Part shown: piece after piece, positions 1 through 11,309 of the stretch
How the letters are laid out: each line of letters begins with the position of its first letter
Position numbering within the stretch: the stretch's first letter is position 1
Assembly (NCBI GenBank): GCA_011109175.1
Contig: RDEW01000012.1
Span: 1,329,141-1,393,140 of the forward strand
DNA length: 64,000 nucleotides
From: Dicyema japonicum
Lineage: Eukaryota; Dicyemida; Rhombozoa; Dicyemidae
Direction of reading: 5' to 3'
The notes under the pieces: generated by a model
The model's input: the letters and a program-made list of their open reading frames with translations, nothing else
Databases searched by the model: none
What the model was told of the DNA's origin: nothing
Position numbers and translations under genes: made by a program

Positions 1-94
1 AAATGATTTTTGGATGCTGCTCGAGAGTATTAAAGGGATTTATCAATAGAATCTTGTGCCCGTTATTGACTATTGATCTGATAAACTCAATTAC

Positions 95-1840
95 TAGGGC
101 AACCAATTACAATAAATTGCAATTAAAAATAATTTAATAAAAGTGCTATAATTTTTTTCTGGTATAGTTAAAAAACGTGCTATAATTTTTTCTGGTATGG
201 GTAAAAAGACTATTTTTTTATATTTTTATAGTAATTAATTATCAACAATTAAACAAATATCAGTTGAGGAAGCCTGTTGCGTGGATTGCGAACGAGTTCC
301 CTCAGAGTATGGCTATTCCAATCTTTTGTCTTAGCCATAACCCTTCTAGTTGATCCCTTTCTTTCTGGCATGCAATCTTCCGAGTTCTCTGCAAGAACTC
401 AGCCGTCATTGGAACAACAGTTCCCGATGATTCGGTCGCAACAGGAGTAAATCGGTAGCGAAAAGACTATTTAAAAGAAAATTTCTTTTTATGCAAAAAA
501 ATTCCCAGAGTTTGTTATTAACGGAGAGGGGAATTTATTATGTTCCAGTTGTTCGACTGTTGTACGATGTGACAAAATACTTTTTGTAGACTCACATCGT
601 TCTACAAAAAGACATTTGAAAGGGCACAGTATTTATCTGAGTTTAAAATTATAGAAGAGTCCAACCTATCTCAGAGTTTACAAACATTCATTTCCAAGAT
701 AACGATACTCGAAAATCTCGGGCTATGAAAGTAACAGAAGCATTTTTGGAGGCAAACATCCCAGTTTACTAATAGAAAAACCTTTCTCTCATACGCCTTT
801 TTGAAGATGAAACATATCATTTGCCACCCGAAATCAACGTGTAGGTCAAATATAAAAAAATCTCAAAATGTAAATTAGATACTATTCAGAATCAATTAAT
901 GTTATTTTTTGAAGTTATTTAATAGTGGGAAATATGTTTTTCTAGTTCGTGATGAAACTCAAATCAACGGAACTCGCTTTTTAACTACTCTGAAATGGAA
1001 AATCTCCGCTCCGAAAAATCTTCATTTTATATCGTGAGCAACATACATTTTCCGCATATCATTTCAAGTAATTGTGTTAAAGTTGATGAAAACAATGAAA
1101 ATATTTTCAATTGAACGTGAAAAGTTCGTCTTATTCGTCACAGATGGCAAAAGATATATGACAAGTGGTAGGAATAAATCTAAATTTAGCTAGGACATCA
1201 ATGAAATTTTTATATCCAAATCTTTTGCACGTCACTTGTGATTTATATCTGTTACATAATTGTTCTCTAAGAATCCTACTTCACAGATGTTGATAACCTG
1301 ATTTCTTATGTAAAAAAATCACGGTGAAGAACAAAAGAATCTAAGAAATGTTCTCACAAATAGGAAATCTAGGGGAAGTTGCTGTCACAAGATGAGGAGG
1401 CTGGCAAAAAGCAGCCAAATATTACGCTCAGAATCTTTCAGATATTAGTAAATTATTCTCTGAAATTGAAGGAATGGTGTTTTGATCAAAAATGTTTCGA
1501 TTCTAAATTGTTTTAGGGCAAAGAATTAGTTAATATTCCCACGTTGCTTTCAAGTTTAATCGAAATCAGTTAAAACTATTTGTTTTTGATTGGAATAATT
1601 TAAAACACCCATCTACTCAATAATTCAATTGAAAAATCTTATGCCGAACTGAACATCATAGAATTTTAATCAGATCGGTGCAATATAGAAAATTAAATAT
1701 CAAAAACGCTTAGAAATCACGGATTCTAAGTAATCTAGATTTCTCAAATAAAAATCGCCAGCAATTATTCATACCTCCGAAATTCTAGCGGGAGCTCATC
1801 CTCTGTTAAAAGGGAGNCATACAATCTATATACGACAATC
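95..1840 (+). mobile_element. hAT DNA transposon relic, copy 1
   Basis: A left end TAGGGCAACC at 95 matches the terminal inverted repeat of the complete hAT element at 45595. From about 490 the plus strand reads, across frames, like a hAT transposase of the CGGBP1/ZBED-like kind: a BED-type zinc-finger start near 500-640 (KFPEFV, then a C-x2-C pair and R-H), then DETQING near 950 and LFVTDG near 1130, which correspond to conserved hAT core blocks. Stops and frameshifts are frequent, so it is dead. A LINE-B fragment lies inside it at 250-480. I did not find a right end. A second copy of the same transposase region lies at 10340-11254. Confidence 0.6.
250..480 (-). mobile_element. LINE-B 3' end fragment
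   Basis: The minus strand encodes FTPVATESSGTVVP followed by the frame-broken tail of the RT-family C-terminus, matching the LINE-B ends at 9616-10080 (FVPFAVETSGILGP) and 28150-28850 (APVAIETSGNFGPK). It is inserted in the hAT relic around it. The last ~100 bases are repeated in inverted orientation at 50335-50435. Confidence 0.6.
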
Positions 1841-2023
1841 AACAACACCTTTCTTTGGCAGGGTCTACATTTATCAAAACAAACCTCAATAAATTCAAGA
1901 TTCGATACTTTCTAGGAAGACAAAAAAATAATGGGATTTATAGGTTGAATCTCGATGTAGTTTATTATGGTTGAAAGTTTATTATAAAACGATAAGATGT
2001 CATAACTTGTTTTACACTAATAA

Positions 2024-2080
2024 TAGGTGTGTTCTGCATGTGTGAAGTTATAAATATTTTGGCTTCCTGTGAAATCGATT
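2024..2080 (+). repeat. SINE/LINE-D 3' tail fragment
   Basis: A diverged copy of the shared SINE1/LINE-D tail: a gtgt-ctgc-atg start, then gttataaatatt and ggct-c-tgtgaa, as seen more cleanly at 5155-5215 and 11420-11475. No body of either element is attached. Confidence 0.4.
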
Positions 2081-2353
2081 TGTTTTTTATTTGATATTGT
2101 AATGATAACTCACATTCTCATATCTTAATTAACAAAAGTTATTTCAACAGTAGGAAAGAAAAAACACTAACGATTTTCCAACACACTCTCATCTCAGAGT
2201 ATATTCAATAAGGCAGTAAGATCACATGAAAATTAAAAAAATTGTTAGTAAATTTCCAATGTAGAGATGTATGGATTCAAATATGGATTAACAAAATAAT
2301 TGAATAAAAAATCACAACCAATGAAAAAAGTAATAATAACCGACTTAACTAGA

Positions 2354-2895
2354 TTAATCTACTTTAGAAAGTAGATAATCAATTAATTCTTGGGGCCATT
2401 TTTCTCTCACAAAATCAAGCGTAAACTTCTCTGCATTTTTTGAATTTCGTCTTTTTATTTATTTAAAAAATACAATTTAATGTTAAAATAAGGCATTCCA
2501 TCTGTTTTATCAAAAGATAAAATTGAAGAAATATCAGTTTTATTGCGTTTTTTAAGTATACTATCTTTCTTTTTGTAATTCTTCAATTTCTTCGTATTAT
2601 TACTATAAAAATTATTATTTTGTAACTTAATGTGCAAATTGTCTTTAGTTTTAGACCGTGAAATATTCCTTTTATCTTCAAATTTAGTAACAAGGCGGAT
2701 GCAGTTCAAATTACAGAGTGGTTCCCATGTGTTTTCTTTGCTTTGATAAATATATTTAACATTAAACTACCTTGAATAACCGACCCATTTAACAAGATAT
2801 TTCTTCTCTCCGTTTTTACTAATTTTTGAATCAATTATTTCCTCGACCTCGAATTCAACATCTTTTTTAGAACTCATTTTAGATTTAAATGGCAT
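2354..2895 (-). pseudogene. HP1-like chromodomain protein, copy A, broken
   Basis: Exon 1 (2895-2771) starts MPFKSK and carries a chromodomain with YLVKWVGYS; a 30-nt GT/AG intron (2770-2741) splits it, and exon 2 resumes SKENTWEPL, the end of the chromodomain. After a lysine/asparagine-rich hinge comes a chromoshadow-like part (DISSILSFDKTDG, then FNIKLYF). HP1 proteins bind methylated histone H3K9 through the chromodomain and dimerise through the chromoshadow domain. The frame stops at 2455, where copy B has an isoleucine codon, and a 1-nt loss follows. The chromoshadow helix (FVREKWPQELIDYLL) continues out of frame to 2354. The retained intron shows it is not a processed copy. A truncated 136-residue protein could still be made. 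Confidence 0.75.
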
Positions 2896-3029
2896 GATAA
2901 CAACAACAGACTTTACGTTTTAATTGATTTATTTTATTTCAGCTTAAATTATTTATTATTAATATTATAATTTTTAAATTAATGTTAACTACCATAGTAT
3001 AATTTTATGTTTCTTAAAAAATGATTTAT

Positions 3030-3590
3030 CTTATTTATTAACCCTATGTATTAGTCTATGCCGCATGGAGAGAACGTTATTGTTGTGCCATATGCGTATT
3101 TTATTAAGAATTTCGGTTTCTTTAGTATGTTTCTCCACTCTTTTTTCTACTATAGTTGCTTCATGTAATTCAACTGTGTAGTTTTCGTCCAATGTCTGAA
3201 TGGCAAGAAAAAAAGAAGACTTGCTCTCACACATTTGATTCAAGAAATTTTAATAACAAGGAATCTAATTATTCTATAGTAGGGTTTTGAATCTATTGTA
3301 TTTTTTCTATGTTTGTCATTGATACGCATGATACCAGGCAGCAACAGCATTGTTCATCGTTGTTCTGATAAATTTCCTGTAGATAATTATCAAGCTCTCT
3401 TTGTTATGACCAAATGATGTACTTGGAATGACCTGGTGAAATTTGAGTTGCTGAGATTTTTCGCATATATACATGTTTTGGAAATGAAATGAAGTATCAA
3501 ACATAACTCCCAGTATATTAGGATGGTTAATTCTAAGAACTACATCGTTATTTAGAAACAACGTTGATTTCATTTTAAATTAAAGATGGT
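3030..3590 (-). mobile_element. CR1/Jockey-like LINE fragment (RT thumb)
   Basis: The minus frame reads NILGVMFDTSFHFQNM, a K-lysine-rich helix and STSFGHNKESLIIIYRKF, matching the region after the RT palm in CR1/Jockey elements (ILGVTFD..., GTSWGQDKETLL-type). A short continuation (70 codons) lies at 3031-3243 in another frame. No catalytic motif remains. A similar fragment lies at 52160-52345 on the plus strand. Confidence 0.5.
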
Positions 3591-4264
3591 TCCTAGTTAA
3601 ACCATTATTGATTAACTTTAGATTTTGGTCCATACAAAAGATATTTTGTCAATATGTTTTTGCTGGATCATATGAGGCAATAACAATATCGTCTTTATTT
3701 CTTAACCGATATATAAAAAGTTCAAGACAAGCCTCAATAACGGAGTTATTGCTGTCAAATTTGTGGCTTCCGATTTCATATCTAATTGGAATTGTAGGAA
3801 GTCCTCATGCAAAATTCGCAGTCATATGGCTGAATTGACGATAGCATCGATAACAAACTTGTTCTTGCTTCCTAATACTAGACAGAATTAATGGAAAACA
3901 GTGGAAACATAAAGCTATCGTCTCATAAAATACGAAGCGGAGAGGCTACATACGAAGAATCTACTAATCTTCGATTTAGGACAATTTAGAGGAACAGCAT
4001 CATCTCCATTAACGAAATCAACCATGAAAAAAATATGGGAGGAAATAGTCGTTGCTCCTTTCACAAAACTCTGCTCAAATCGGTAATCAAGATCAACTAG
4101 CCTATGATGATCTTTAATCCAATTTTTATAATAAATGCAAATCCGTATACTGTTAGATGATTTTTTTTCAAATCAAGATGGAGCTCTTTGCTATGAGTTA
4201 CATCTAAATGACTAGGTCTCCGCAAATTCACTCCGCCATATCTCTTGTTGATATTAGTTTTGTG

Positions 4265-4615
4265 TTATAAGATTTGTATTTTCTGGTCCCAACCCAAGTG
4301 TTCTTGTGTCTTGCAAGTGATTATAAAATTATTGTATAAAAGTAAGTTAAACGGCGTGCAAAATTGTAACAGCGAATCAAACAGTATGGTTTCTACAATT
4401 TCTTCCGTGTGTTCCAATGCATGTTTCCCTTGGTTTGGCTTTCGAGCACTGGCGTTCCAGTCCGCGGCGAAAAAAAGATAAAAGGGCGTGAGAGTAAAGT
4501 AAATGCGTCCAGCTCTTCTAAATTTGTTAAGATTCTCGCTCCGGTAGGGGCACATACATTTATAATGGACTAGGTTGAATTTTTTATCCATATTTGAATT
4601 GCAGTACTGCGACAC
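4265..4615 (-). CDS. Unidentified 116-codon open frame
   Basis: An open frame from a Met at 4615 to a stop at 4265, free of the usual stop density of this AT-rich DNA. It has a cysteine pair near its start (CMCPY) and no domain, signal peptide or membrane segment that I recognise. No coding repeat elsewhere in the window matches it. It could be an exon of a gene with small introns, part of an unrecognised transposon, or chance. Confidence 0.2.
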   Translation of the reverse strand: MSQYCNSNMDKKFNLVHYKCMCPYRSENLNKFRRAGRIYFTLTPFYLFFAADWNASARKPNQGKHALEHTEEIVETILFDSLLQFCTPFNLLLYNNFIITCKTQEHLGWDQKIQIL

Positions 4616-4889
4616 GATCTGTTTCTGTTCACACCCTTATAAGACAGTTTACAGGTCCTAATGGATTGGAAATTATTATTATATTCCTTTGTTTTTAATT
4701 GTAGGAATAACTTTTTGTTGTTCTCGATTAAATCATATTTGGTCAAGTAATAAGAAAAGTGCGGGAACCTATAAGATTCTGTGCGAAATGATACTAATTT
4801 TTAAAAATGTTGAAAAGTTCATTTCTATATATTAGACAAAAATAAGAAACAGTTTATCTCATTCATCAGTCGATTCGACAGAATATAAA

Positions 4890-5215
4890 GACCGGATACG
4901 GTCATAGTGGTTAGGTGTCGGGCTAAAGTGACTTAGGTTACGTGTTCGATTCTCGCTGCTGTTCACCTGGTGGAAGGTTCTACGCATCTAGATGCCAAAA
5001 GGGTTTGACGAGTGACGCCGTCATCAGTGGATACTCACTGTGGAAATGGATTTTCTAGAAAAGACCCACGCACAAGAAAAACAAAAAAAAAGAAGTGATG
5101 ATCATTCCTTGGTTCTACGATTAGTTAAAATTAACTGTTCTTTACTTTAATAAAGTGTGTGTCCTGCCTATGCGGAGCTATAAATATTATGGCTCTCGTG
5201 AATAGGCTATTAAAA
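4890..5215 (+). mobile_element. SINE1, tRNA-derived, near full length
   Basis: The head looks like a tRNA: box A-like TACGGTCATAGTGG followed about 40 bases later by box B-like TGTTCGATTCTC, the internal RNA polymerase III promoter. A body follows with the marker gtgacgccgtcatcagtgga, then an A-rich stretch and the tail tatgcggagctataaata...ctctcgtgaa. Other copies: 9163-9372 and 31513-31715 (3' parts) and 51645-51901 (head to tail, internal deletion). The copy at 51901 keeps a cleaner box A (TGGCGTTGTGG) and box B (GGGTTCGATTCTCG). Confidence 0.8.
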
Positions 5216-5219
5216 TACG

Positions 5220-5680
5220 GTCAATGATTCCTGAGGTCTCAAGAGCAAATGTGACAAACAAGTTATCTTCGAAATGCTAAATAATTCCTAGTCTTCTATT
5301 TTCAGCTAGTTTAGAAACATGACTTGGGTCCGAGACTTAAGCAGTCAAATTTTTTGGAGAGTATGTATTTACACAAGTATCGTCAAAACTAGTTTCCGAC
5401 CATTAGCAAAATTGAATGTGTTCTTCCCTTAGCGGCATTTGTGGGCCTCAGAAGCCGAGAATTTTTCATAGTGTAATCTTTAACGAGAATATAGACATAG
5501 AGAGGTAAGAAGATTCATTTTAACTACTGTTTCGTCGCTGAATGACTAGAAGCCTCACGAGTATGATCTGTTTCAAGAGAATTGACGTTCACTGAAAACT
5601 CCATCTTTCAGATTTAAATTCACAAACTTCATATCATTTTAGGAGAAGTTACATGTTAGGGAGTAGGTCATAATTATTTA
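5220..5680. other. Gene-free AT-rich spacer
   Basis: I see no conserved protein, structured RNA or repeat family member here beyond the neighbouring SINE1 and LINE-A 3' end. Confidence 0.5.
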
Positions 5681-5689
5681 TTTATTTAG

Positions 5690-6800
5690 TTTATTTAATA
5701 ACCCCGAAAAGGGAACACCGAGAAAGAAAGAGGAAACCAACAAATTAAGTGATCCCGGTACGCCTCAATAGGATCGAGAGGTTTTTCCTATGTTCCTCCA
5801 GAGTACCCACGGCTTTCCTGTATAAACGACGAGCGTTTTTCACTAGTTTGAAGAGGGGTGGGTTTTTTCCCCAAAATACGTGTATTTAAGGCTTCTAGCC
5901 TTGAATGGAAAAAACGACTTGTTTCTTGACCACACAGACCGATGAAGCCGGTGCCGTTATTTTTGATTGCGGCATTGGGGGGAAAGATCGGGGGTAGATT
6001 TGTTAGACGTGCAAGTTTGCCTGTTAGGGAGTTGATCTTGTATGATTGGAAATTGAAGCTCCATAGGCCCATGAGGCACAAGCATACTCTACCGTTGGTT
6101 TTAGAAGTTGATTATACATGACGACAGCACATACCCGTGACGGCCTGGACTTTAAAAGGGGTTTCATTATATTCAGTTTCCTGAGACCCTTTTTCATAAC
6201 GTTCTTCATATGTTAGAAAATGTCATCTAAGGGTGAAAGTCACTCCCAGAATAGTTGGATGAATCTGTAAAGGGAAAGAGTCTCCATATATGTTCAAATC
6301 CAGCGTATATATTTCTTTTCTGTCTGTGGTGAAGATGGTATACGTTAATTTATCCCTGGATATGGAGAGACGATTCAAATTCAATCAGGCTCCCAGGTCG
6401 TCAATATGTTATTGAAGCTCTGATTTTGCCATATCCACGTATTTGTTCTTGCTAGCGATAATTAAGTTGTCAGATTTGTGAGAAGAATTTAATCTCGTCC
6501 TCCAGGACATGGTAATTCGTTTAGGAATAAATTAAATAACGCCGGAGAGAGAGGCGTTCCTTGAGAGACGCCAATTGGTAGAAGACGGGACCTCGATCTT
6601 GAGTGCTCTATACAGATACGTCCTCTTCTTCTGTAAAGAAATTGGCTATCCATCTATTCAAAGTCGGCTGAATGGTGGTGTCAAAAACCTTTTCGTGAGT
6701 AATGTTCTCGGGACAGATTCGAACGCCTTCTGGATGTCCAGGGAGACCAATATTGTCGGTAGATGGCGTTTCGGTTCGTTGAACCCTTCTCATAATTAAA
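5690..6800 (-). mobile_element. LINE-A relic: RT palm to 3' end
   Basis: On the minus strand, the RT palm motif SQGTPLSPALFNLFLN can be read near 6530-6590, the thumb region RVCAVVMYNQLLKP and PTVEYACASW near 6100-6170, and a C-terminal tail (LARLTNLPPIF...) down to about 5790. The 3' end carries an ATTTATTTA-rich terminus at 5680-5700, like the attaaataaataaa ends of other LINE-A copies. Frames are broken several times and the 5' two thirds are absent. Confidence 0.7.
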
Positions 6801-6945
6801 ATAGAGACTAATATTTTTTGTGAGAAATTAACATTAATTAAAAAATTATTATATTAAAATTAATAAATAAATAAATTATATTATAAATAAAAATAATTTA
6901 ATCTTGCAATAAAATAAAAAAAACGTAAAGTGTTTTGTCGTTGCC

Positions 6946-7487
6946 ATGCCATTTAAATCTAAAAAGAATTCTAAAGAAGATTTTGAGTATCAGGTCGAAG
7001 ATATTATCGATTCCAAAGTTATTAAAAATGGAGAGAAGATATATCTTGTTAAATGGGAAGGTTATTCAAGGTAGTTAAGTGTTAAAAATATTTATAAAAG
7101 CAAAGAAAACACTTGGGAACCACTCTCTAATTTGAATTGCATTCGTCTAATTACTAAATTTGAAATTAAAAAGAATATTTCACGATCTAAAACTAAATAC
7201 AATTTTCCTATCAAGTTACAAAATAATTATTTTTGTAGAAATTCCACGAACGAAACCAATAATTATAAAGGATGATACTATACTTGATAAACGTAATAAA
7301 ACTGATATTTCTTCAATTTTATCTTTTGATAAAAAAGACGGAATCCTTTATTTTAACATTAAATTGTATTTTTTTTAATAAAATTAAAGACGAAATTATG
7401 AGAAATGCACAGAAGTTTACACTAGATTTTGTAAGAGAAAAATGGCCACAAGAATTAATTGATTATCTACTTTCTAAAGTTGATTGA
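6946..7487 (+). pseudogene. HP1-like chromodomain protein, copy B, broken
   Basis: Exon 1 (6946-7070) encodes MPFKSKKNSK and the chromodomain core YLVKWEGYS; a 30-nt intron (7071-7100) sits exactly where copy A has one, and exon 2 begins SKENTWEPL. The hinge then hits an in-frame TGA at 7273 because of a 2-nt net loss relative to copy A; the chromoshadow first half (DISSILSFDKKDG) is in the next frame, and an expanded T run near 7370 shifts it again before FVREKWPQELIDYLLSKVD. Copies A and B thus carry different lesions, so they decayed independently after duplication, or the sequence has indel errors in homopolymers. Each could serve to reconstruct where the other broke. Confidence 0.75.
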
Positions 7488-7629
7488 ACTTATTAGATCG
7501 TTATCATGATTGTTTATTAATTGGTTTTCTACTTTTTTATTTACTGCATAGTGGTTATTATAAAATCTTAACATTGGCAATCAATAATCAATTTTCTTTT
7601 CCAATTATCCTACATCAACCACAAAAATG

Positions 7630-7960
7630 CATGTGAAATACTCTAATTTGAACTGAATGAATGTGATTACTTATACAAAGTTAAAAATTAAAAGTTTTTA
7701 GTTGTGATACGAATAAATCTTATAATTATTTAAAGAATGACATTATATTTCAAATTAATATTAAAACTGATGTTTATCCAATTTTAACTACCTAGAAAAA
7801 AGGTAGAATACTTTATTTTAACATTAAATTGTAGTTTTTAAAAATAATTAAAAAATAAATTCGAAAAATGCAAAGATTTTACATTTGCATTCGTAATAAA
7901 AAATTAACATTATTATTAGCAATTTTCGTAATACTAAAAAATTTAATTAATTGAGATTTC
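7630..7960 (+). pseudogene. HP1-like relic, copy C
   Basis: Nucleotide remnants of the hinge and chromoshadow part of copy B reappear in order (attaaaactgatgttt, tactttattttaacattaaa, then aaaatgcaaag). No useful frame remains. It lies just downstream of copy B and in the same orientation, so it looks like an old tandem duplicate. Confidence 0.5.
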
Positions 7961-7989
7961 AATTTGGCCATGTATCACAGTATACGCGC

Positions 7990-8110
7990 TGTATGTTGCT
8001 TCCATCCTCCTCTGTTGCTCACATCCGCCCTCAGATCATCCAGATCCTCTCCGATTTCAGCTTCTTTCCTATTCACATGAGTTCTTTGTCGACGGCAATT
8101 TGCAGAGATA
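7990..8110 (-). mobile_element. LINE-D C-terminal fragment
   Basis: The minus strand reads EDLDDLRADVSNRGGWKQ, the same end as LINE-D at 59695-59865 (EDLEDLRTDVQSRGRW). It separates HP1 relics C and D. Confidence 0.5.
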
Positions 8111-8599
8111 GGACTTATTCGACGATTTTTTTAGGTTTGGTTTTGAATATTCTTGAGTTGGTTTCTTTCTTAATTCAATTTAGCAGGCTTTGAATCTATC
8201 ATAAATGAAGTTTGGTTATTTTCTTATAAACGATTTAAACCACTTTTAAATATTTTATTTAAATGTGAGATAGCCTTCTTGATACTGTAGAATCTTTAAT
8301 TTGTAAAAGATCTTCATTTTAACAAAAATAATTATAGGCTTGTAATGACGATTGAGGTCATAAACCATACAACACTAGAAAGATGGACAACAATTGCGGA
8401 GCCAACTTTTAGTCGGAAAATTTAATACAATCATAATGCGCTTTAATTCCAATTACTCTAAAACTTAAAAATTTTTCTATTTTATTGCAAGCATTTTTTC
8501 ACAAAAAGCTTTAAATCCAAAATAAATATGTTTAATTGTGTTGAACATTGGATTGTATTGAAATATCGAAGATAAAAAAATTCGTGAATTAAAAGATTA

Positions 8600-8960
8600 C
8601 TTGCAAGTGTCTTGTAGTTACGTATTAAAACTGATGTTTCTCAAATTTAATCTATTGAGAAATATGGAAGAATACTTTATTTTAACATTAAATTGTATTT
8701 TTTTAACCTAATTAAAAACGAAATTCGAGAAATGTTAAAATGTTAATATTTAACTTCGTAATTGAAAAATGGACTAAATTAATTGATTTTTCACTTATTA
8801 AATTAAATTACCTTGTGTGTTGTTATTATGATTGTTAATTTTTTTCAACTTCTTAATTTAATAATTACTCGAATCCATATTTTATTCTTATTAAATTTTA
8901 ACATTGGAAATTAATACCAATTTACTTTCAATTCTGTTAATGATTTATCGCTAACTAAAA
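8600..8960 (+). pseudogene. HP1-like relic, copy D
   Basis: Same order of remnants as copy C: attaaaactgatgttt, tactttattttaacattaaa, then the sequence that in copy B encodes the last chromoshadow helix (gaaaaatgg-taattgat). The 3' flank also resembles that of copy B (attatgattgtt, ttttaacattgg-aat), so the duplicated unit includes flanking DNA. Confidence 0.5.
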
Positions 8961-9162
8961 GAAACCATGAGACTCGTTTGGGAAATTGTTACTATACGTT
9001 TGTTTTCAAATATTAGAACAACTTTCGTTTAAATTAAGTTATTAAAAATCATATTATCTATACGATGATATCCAGATCAGAAAATAAATTTTGTATTTTT
9101 GACTTCTATTTAATATTGAGATCCATTTTATTCTAAATCTCATATTATACTATTTATTTGAA

Positions 9163-9372
9163 GAGTGACGCCGTCATCAGTGGATACTCACTGCGGAACT
9201 GGATTGTCTAGAAAGGACCCACACACAAGAAAAAGAAAAAAAAGAAGTGAAGATCATTCCTTGGTTCTACGATTAGTTAAAATTAAATGTTCTTTACTTA
9301 AATAAGTGTGTGTCCTGCTTATGCGGAGCTATAGATATTATGGCTCTCGTGAAAAGGCTATTATTATTATAC
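9163..9372 (+). mobile_element. SINE1, 5'-truncated copy
   Basis: Begins in the body at gtgacgccgtcatcagtgga and runs to the tail ctctcgtgaaaaggctatta followed by (tta)n. Nearly identical to 5005-5215, so recent. The tRNA-like head is absent. Confidence 0.8.
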
Positions 9373-9615
9373 TATTTCTACAGTGAAACATTTTTTTGTT
9401 ATCAGATGAGTGCTTTAATATAAAGATATCTTTGTGCAACACCTATCATCCTGTATTTTCAAATGTTGATGAGAAATCAAGTGGTTTGACTATCTTATCG
9501 CTTGATCTAATTTTCGTACTCTTTTTTTCTAGAACTTGAACCTATTTCTTGACTTTTTAGGTTTAGATTTTATTATCTTATGTTGGTTTTTTTTTTTTTT
9601 AAATAAAAATTTATT

Positions 9616-10080
9616 AAGGTAATTAATAAAAATTAAATTAAGGCATCTGAATGGCCATGCTATTTCCCCTAACAATAGCCAACGAGATACGTTCTCGGAA
9701 CCAACCAGTCTCTCGCGGATCCTTGGTCACAGCTAGAATCATGGAGCCGATCTTACGAACCAACTCACCTGCTTGGGGGCCAAGGATTCCTGACGTTTCC
9801 ACCGCGAATGGAACAAATAGATACTCCTCCGAAATTCTCTGGTACTTCCTCCTCTTTCGTTCCTCGGCCTGCTTTGAAGCATGTCCTGGGTCCGAAGCAG
9901 AAGCAACCAAATTAGACGGGGAATAAGTATCAACACACGTCGCGTCCTATATCAGGTTTCGTCCGTTGGCAAATGGAAAAGTCGTCATCCCATCAGGGCG
10001 TTTTCCATCGTTTTGGGAAAGACCAGCAGGTTCTAACAGGCAATGGTGTCCAGCAGAGGCAAGGGAATTCTTTAATGTCA
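9616..10080 (-). mobile_element. LINE-B 3' end with endonuclease-like part
   Basis: The minus strand encodes, with one or two frame breaks, LEPAGLSQNDGKRPDGMTTF, a short gap, then DATCVDTYSPSNLVAS, EERKRRKYQ, YLFVPFAVETSGILGP and a C-terminus ending VRGNSMAIQMP. This is the C-terminal part of a widespread invertebrate RT family; the KRPDG...DATC...K pattern looks like a PD-(D/E)XK nuclease core. Ends at the 3' terminus cct-taatttaatttttatt. A 98%-like copy of its last ~160 bases is inserted in the nucleoporin gene at 48007-48187, so this lineage moved recently. Confidence 0.75.
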
Positions 10081-10339
10081 TGTTTTTTTTAAATTAATTT
10101 GTTGTCTTCGAATCGTCCACGAAAATTATTCAAACAACAACAGAGCTCCAGATTTTACGAATTCCCAGGAAAATTATTCAAATACGCTCTCTGTAGTCGA
10201 GCAATCTTTTGCGATTTCTGTCAATGTTTGAAACTTTTTGCAATTATTTATCAAATAAAAATTTTTTAAATAATTTAAAAATAATTAAAATTAATAAAAA
10301 ATAAGATGTTTTAAATATTGTTATAATATTTTGTTGCAT

Positions 10340-11254
10340 CGTGTAACGATCAACATTCTCGCCTACTACTTCAACAATTTGTGTGAAGTTGACAAAATAA
10401 TGAAACAATTTTCAATTGAACGTGTAAAGTTCGTCTTACTCGTCACAGATGCCGCGAGATATATCAAGTGGGATGAATAAATCTAATTTTAGCTGGAATC
10501 TCAATGAAATTTTTATATCCAAATCTTTTACGTCACTTTTATTTCACATCTATTACACAATTTTACTCTAAGATTAAAATCCTATTTCACAGATGTTGAT
10601 AAATTGAATTCTTCATTAAAAACTTCTACGGTAAAGAACCAAAGACGCTGTGAAATTTTCTCTCCAATAGGAAATCCACATGTGGAAGCTGGTTAAAAGT
10701 AGCCAAATATTATTTCAACAGGCTCATTTAAAAATGTCTAAATTTGAAGATGAAGTTGTAATCAATTTAATCACCTCCTCATTTTTTAAGCCAATGAATC
10801 AGTTAACATTCTCACTTTGTTTTCAAGTTTAACCGAAATTTGTAAAAATTATTAAGTGTTAATTGAAATGATTTCTAATACTGAACTACTCAGTTGTTCA
10901 ATTGAAAAAACCTTATGACGAACTGAACAACATATAATTTTTATCTGATCGGTGTAATATAAAAAATTATACATCAAAAAAGCTTCGAAGAATTCTTGAT
11001 TTCTCAAATAAAATCTTTAGCCTGGAATTTACTCATACCTTCAAAATTGTTATGAAAGCTCAGTGTCATTTGAATGAGTGATATCTTTTGACGAAAGTTC
11101 TTACTAAAGATCGTAACTTTAAAACTGAAAATTTCAGGAATATTAAATTTCTTATTAAAATAAGTAATTTAGTTTATTTCTCCTATTCCGATTTTTGCAA
11201 TTAAAAAATTTTTTTAAATTTTTATTTAAAAATTTCAATTTTCTGGTTGCCCTA
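10340..11254 (+). mobile_element. hAT DNA transposon relic, copy 2 (3' part)
   Basis: Aligns with copy 1 at 1060-1800 (shared tttcaattgaacgtg, ttcgtctta, atttttatatccaaatcttt). Unlike copy 1 it keeps a right end, GGTTGCCCTA at 11245-11254, the inverse of the left end TAGGGCAACC at 95 and 45595. The transposase frame is destroyed. No matching target duplication on the left was found, so the 5' part is lost. Confidence 0.6.
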
Positions 11255-11309
11255 TTCATAACATAAATCTCCATTTTATGTATTAATTGTTTCTACATAA
11301 AAAGACTTA

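Noticed and set aside
4890-5000. A functional tRNA gene
   Set aside because: Promoter boxes are present but no proper acceptor stem or anticodon arm can be drawn, and the sequence continues into a repeated body and tail.
2354-7487. Chromodomain as part of a chromovirus LTR retrotransposon integrase
   Set aside because: A second chromoshadow-type domain follows and no RT, integrase or LTR is nearby; the retained intron also argues for a gene.
9651-9926. A 91-codon plus-strand open frame
   Set aside because: It is antisense to the LINE-B C-terminus, whose protein similarity is on the minus strand.
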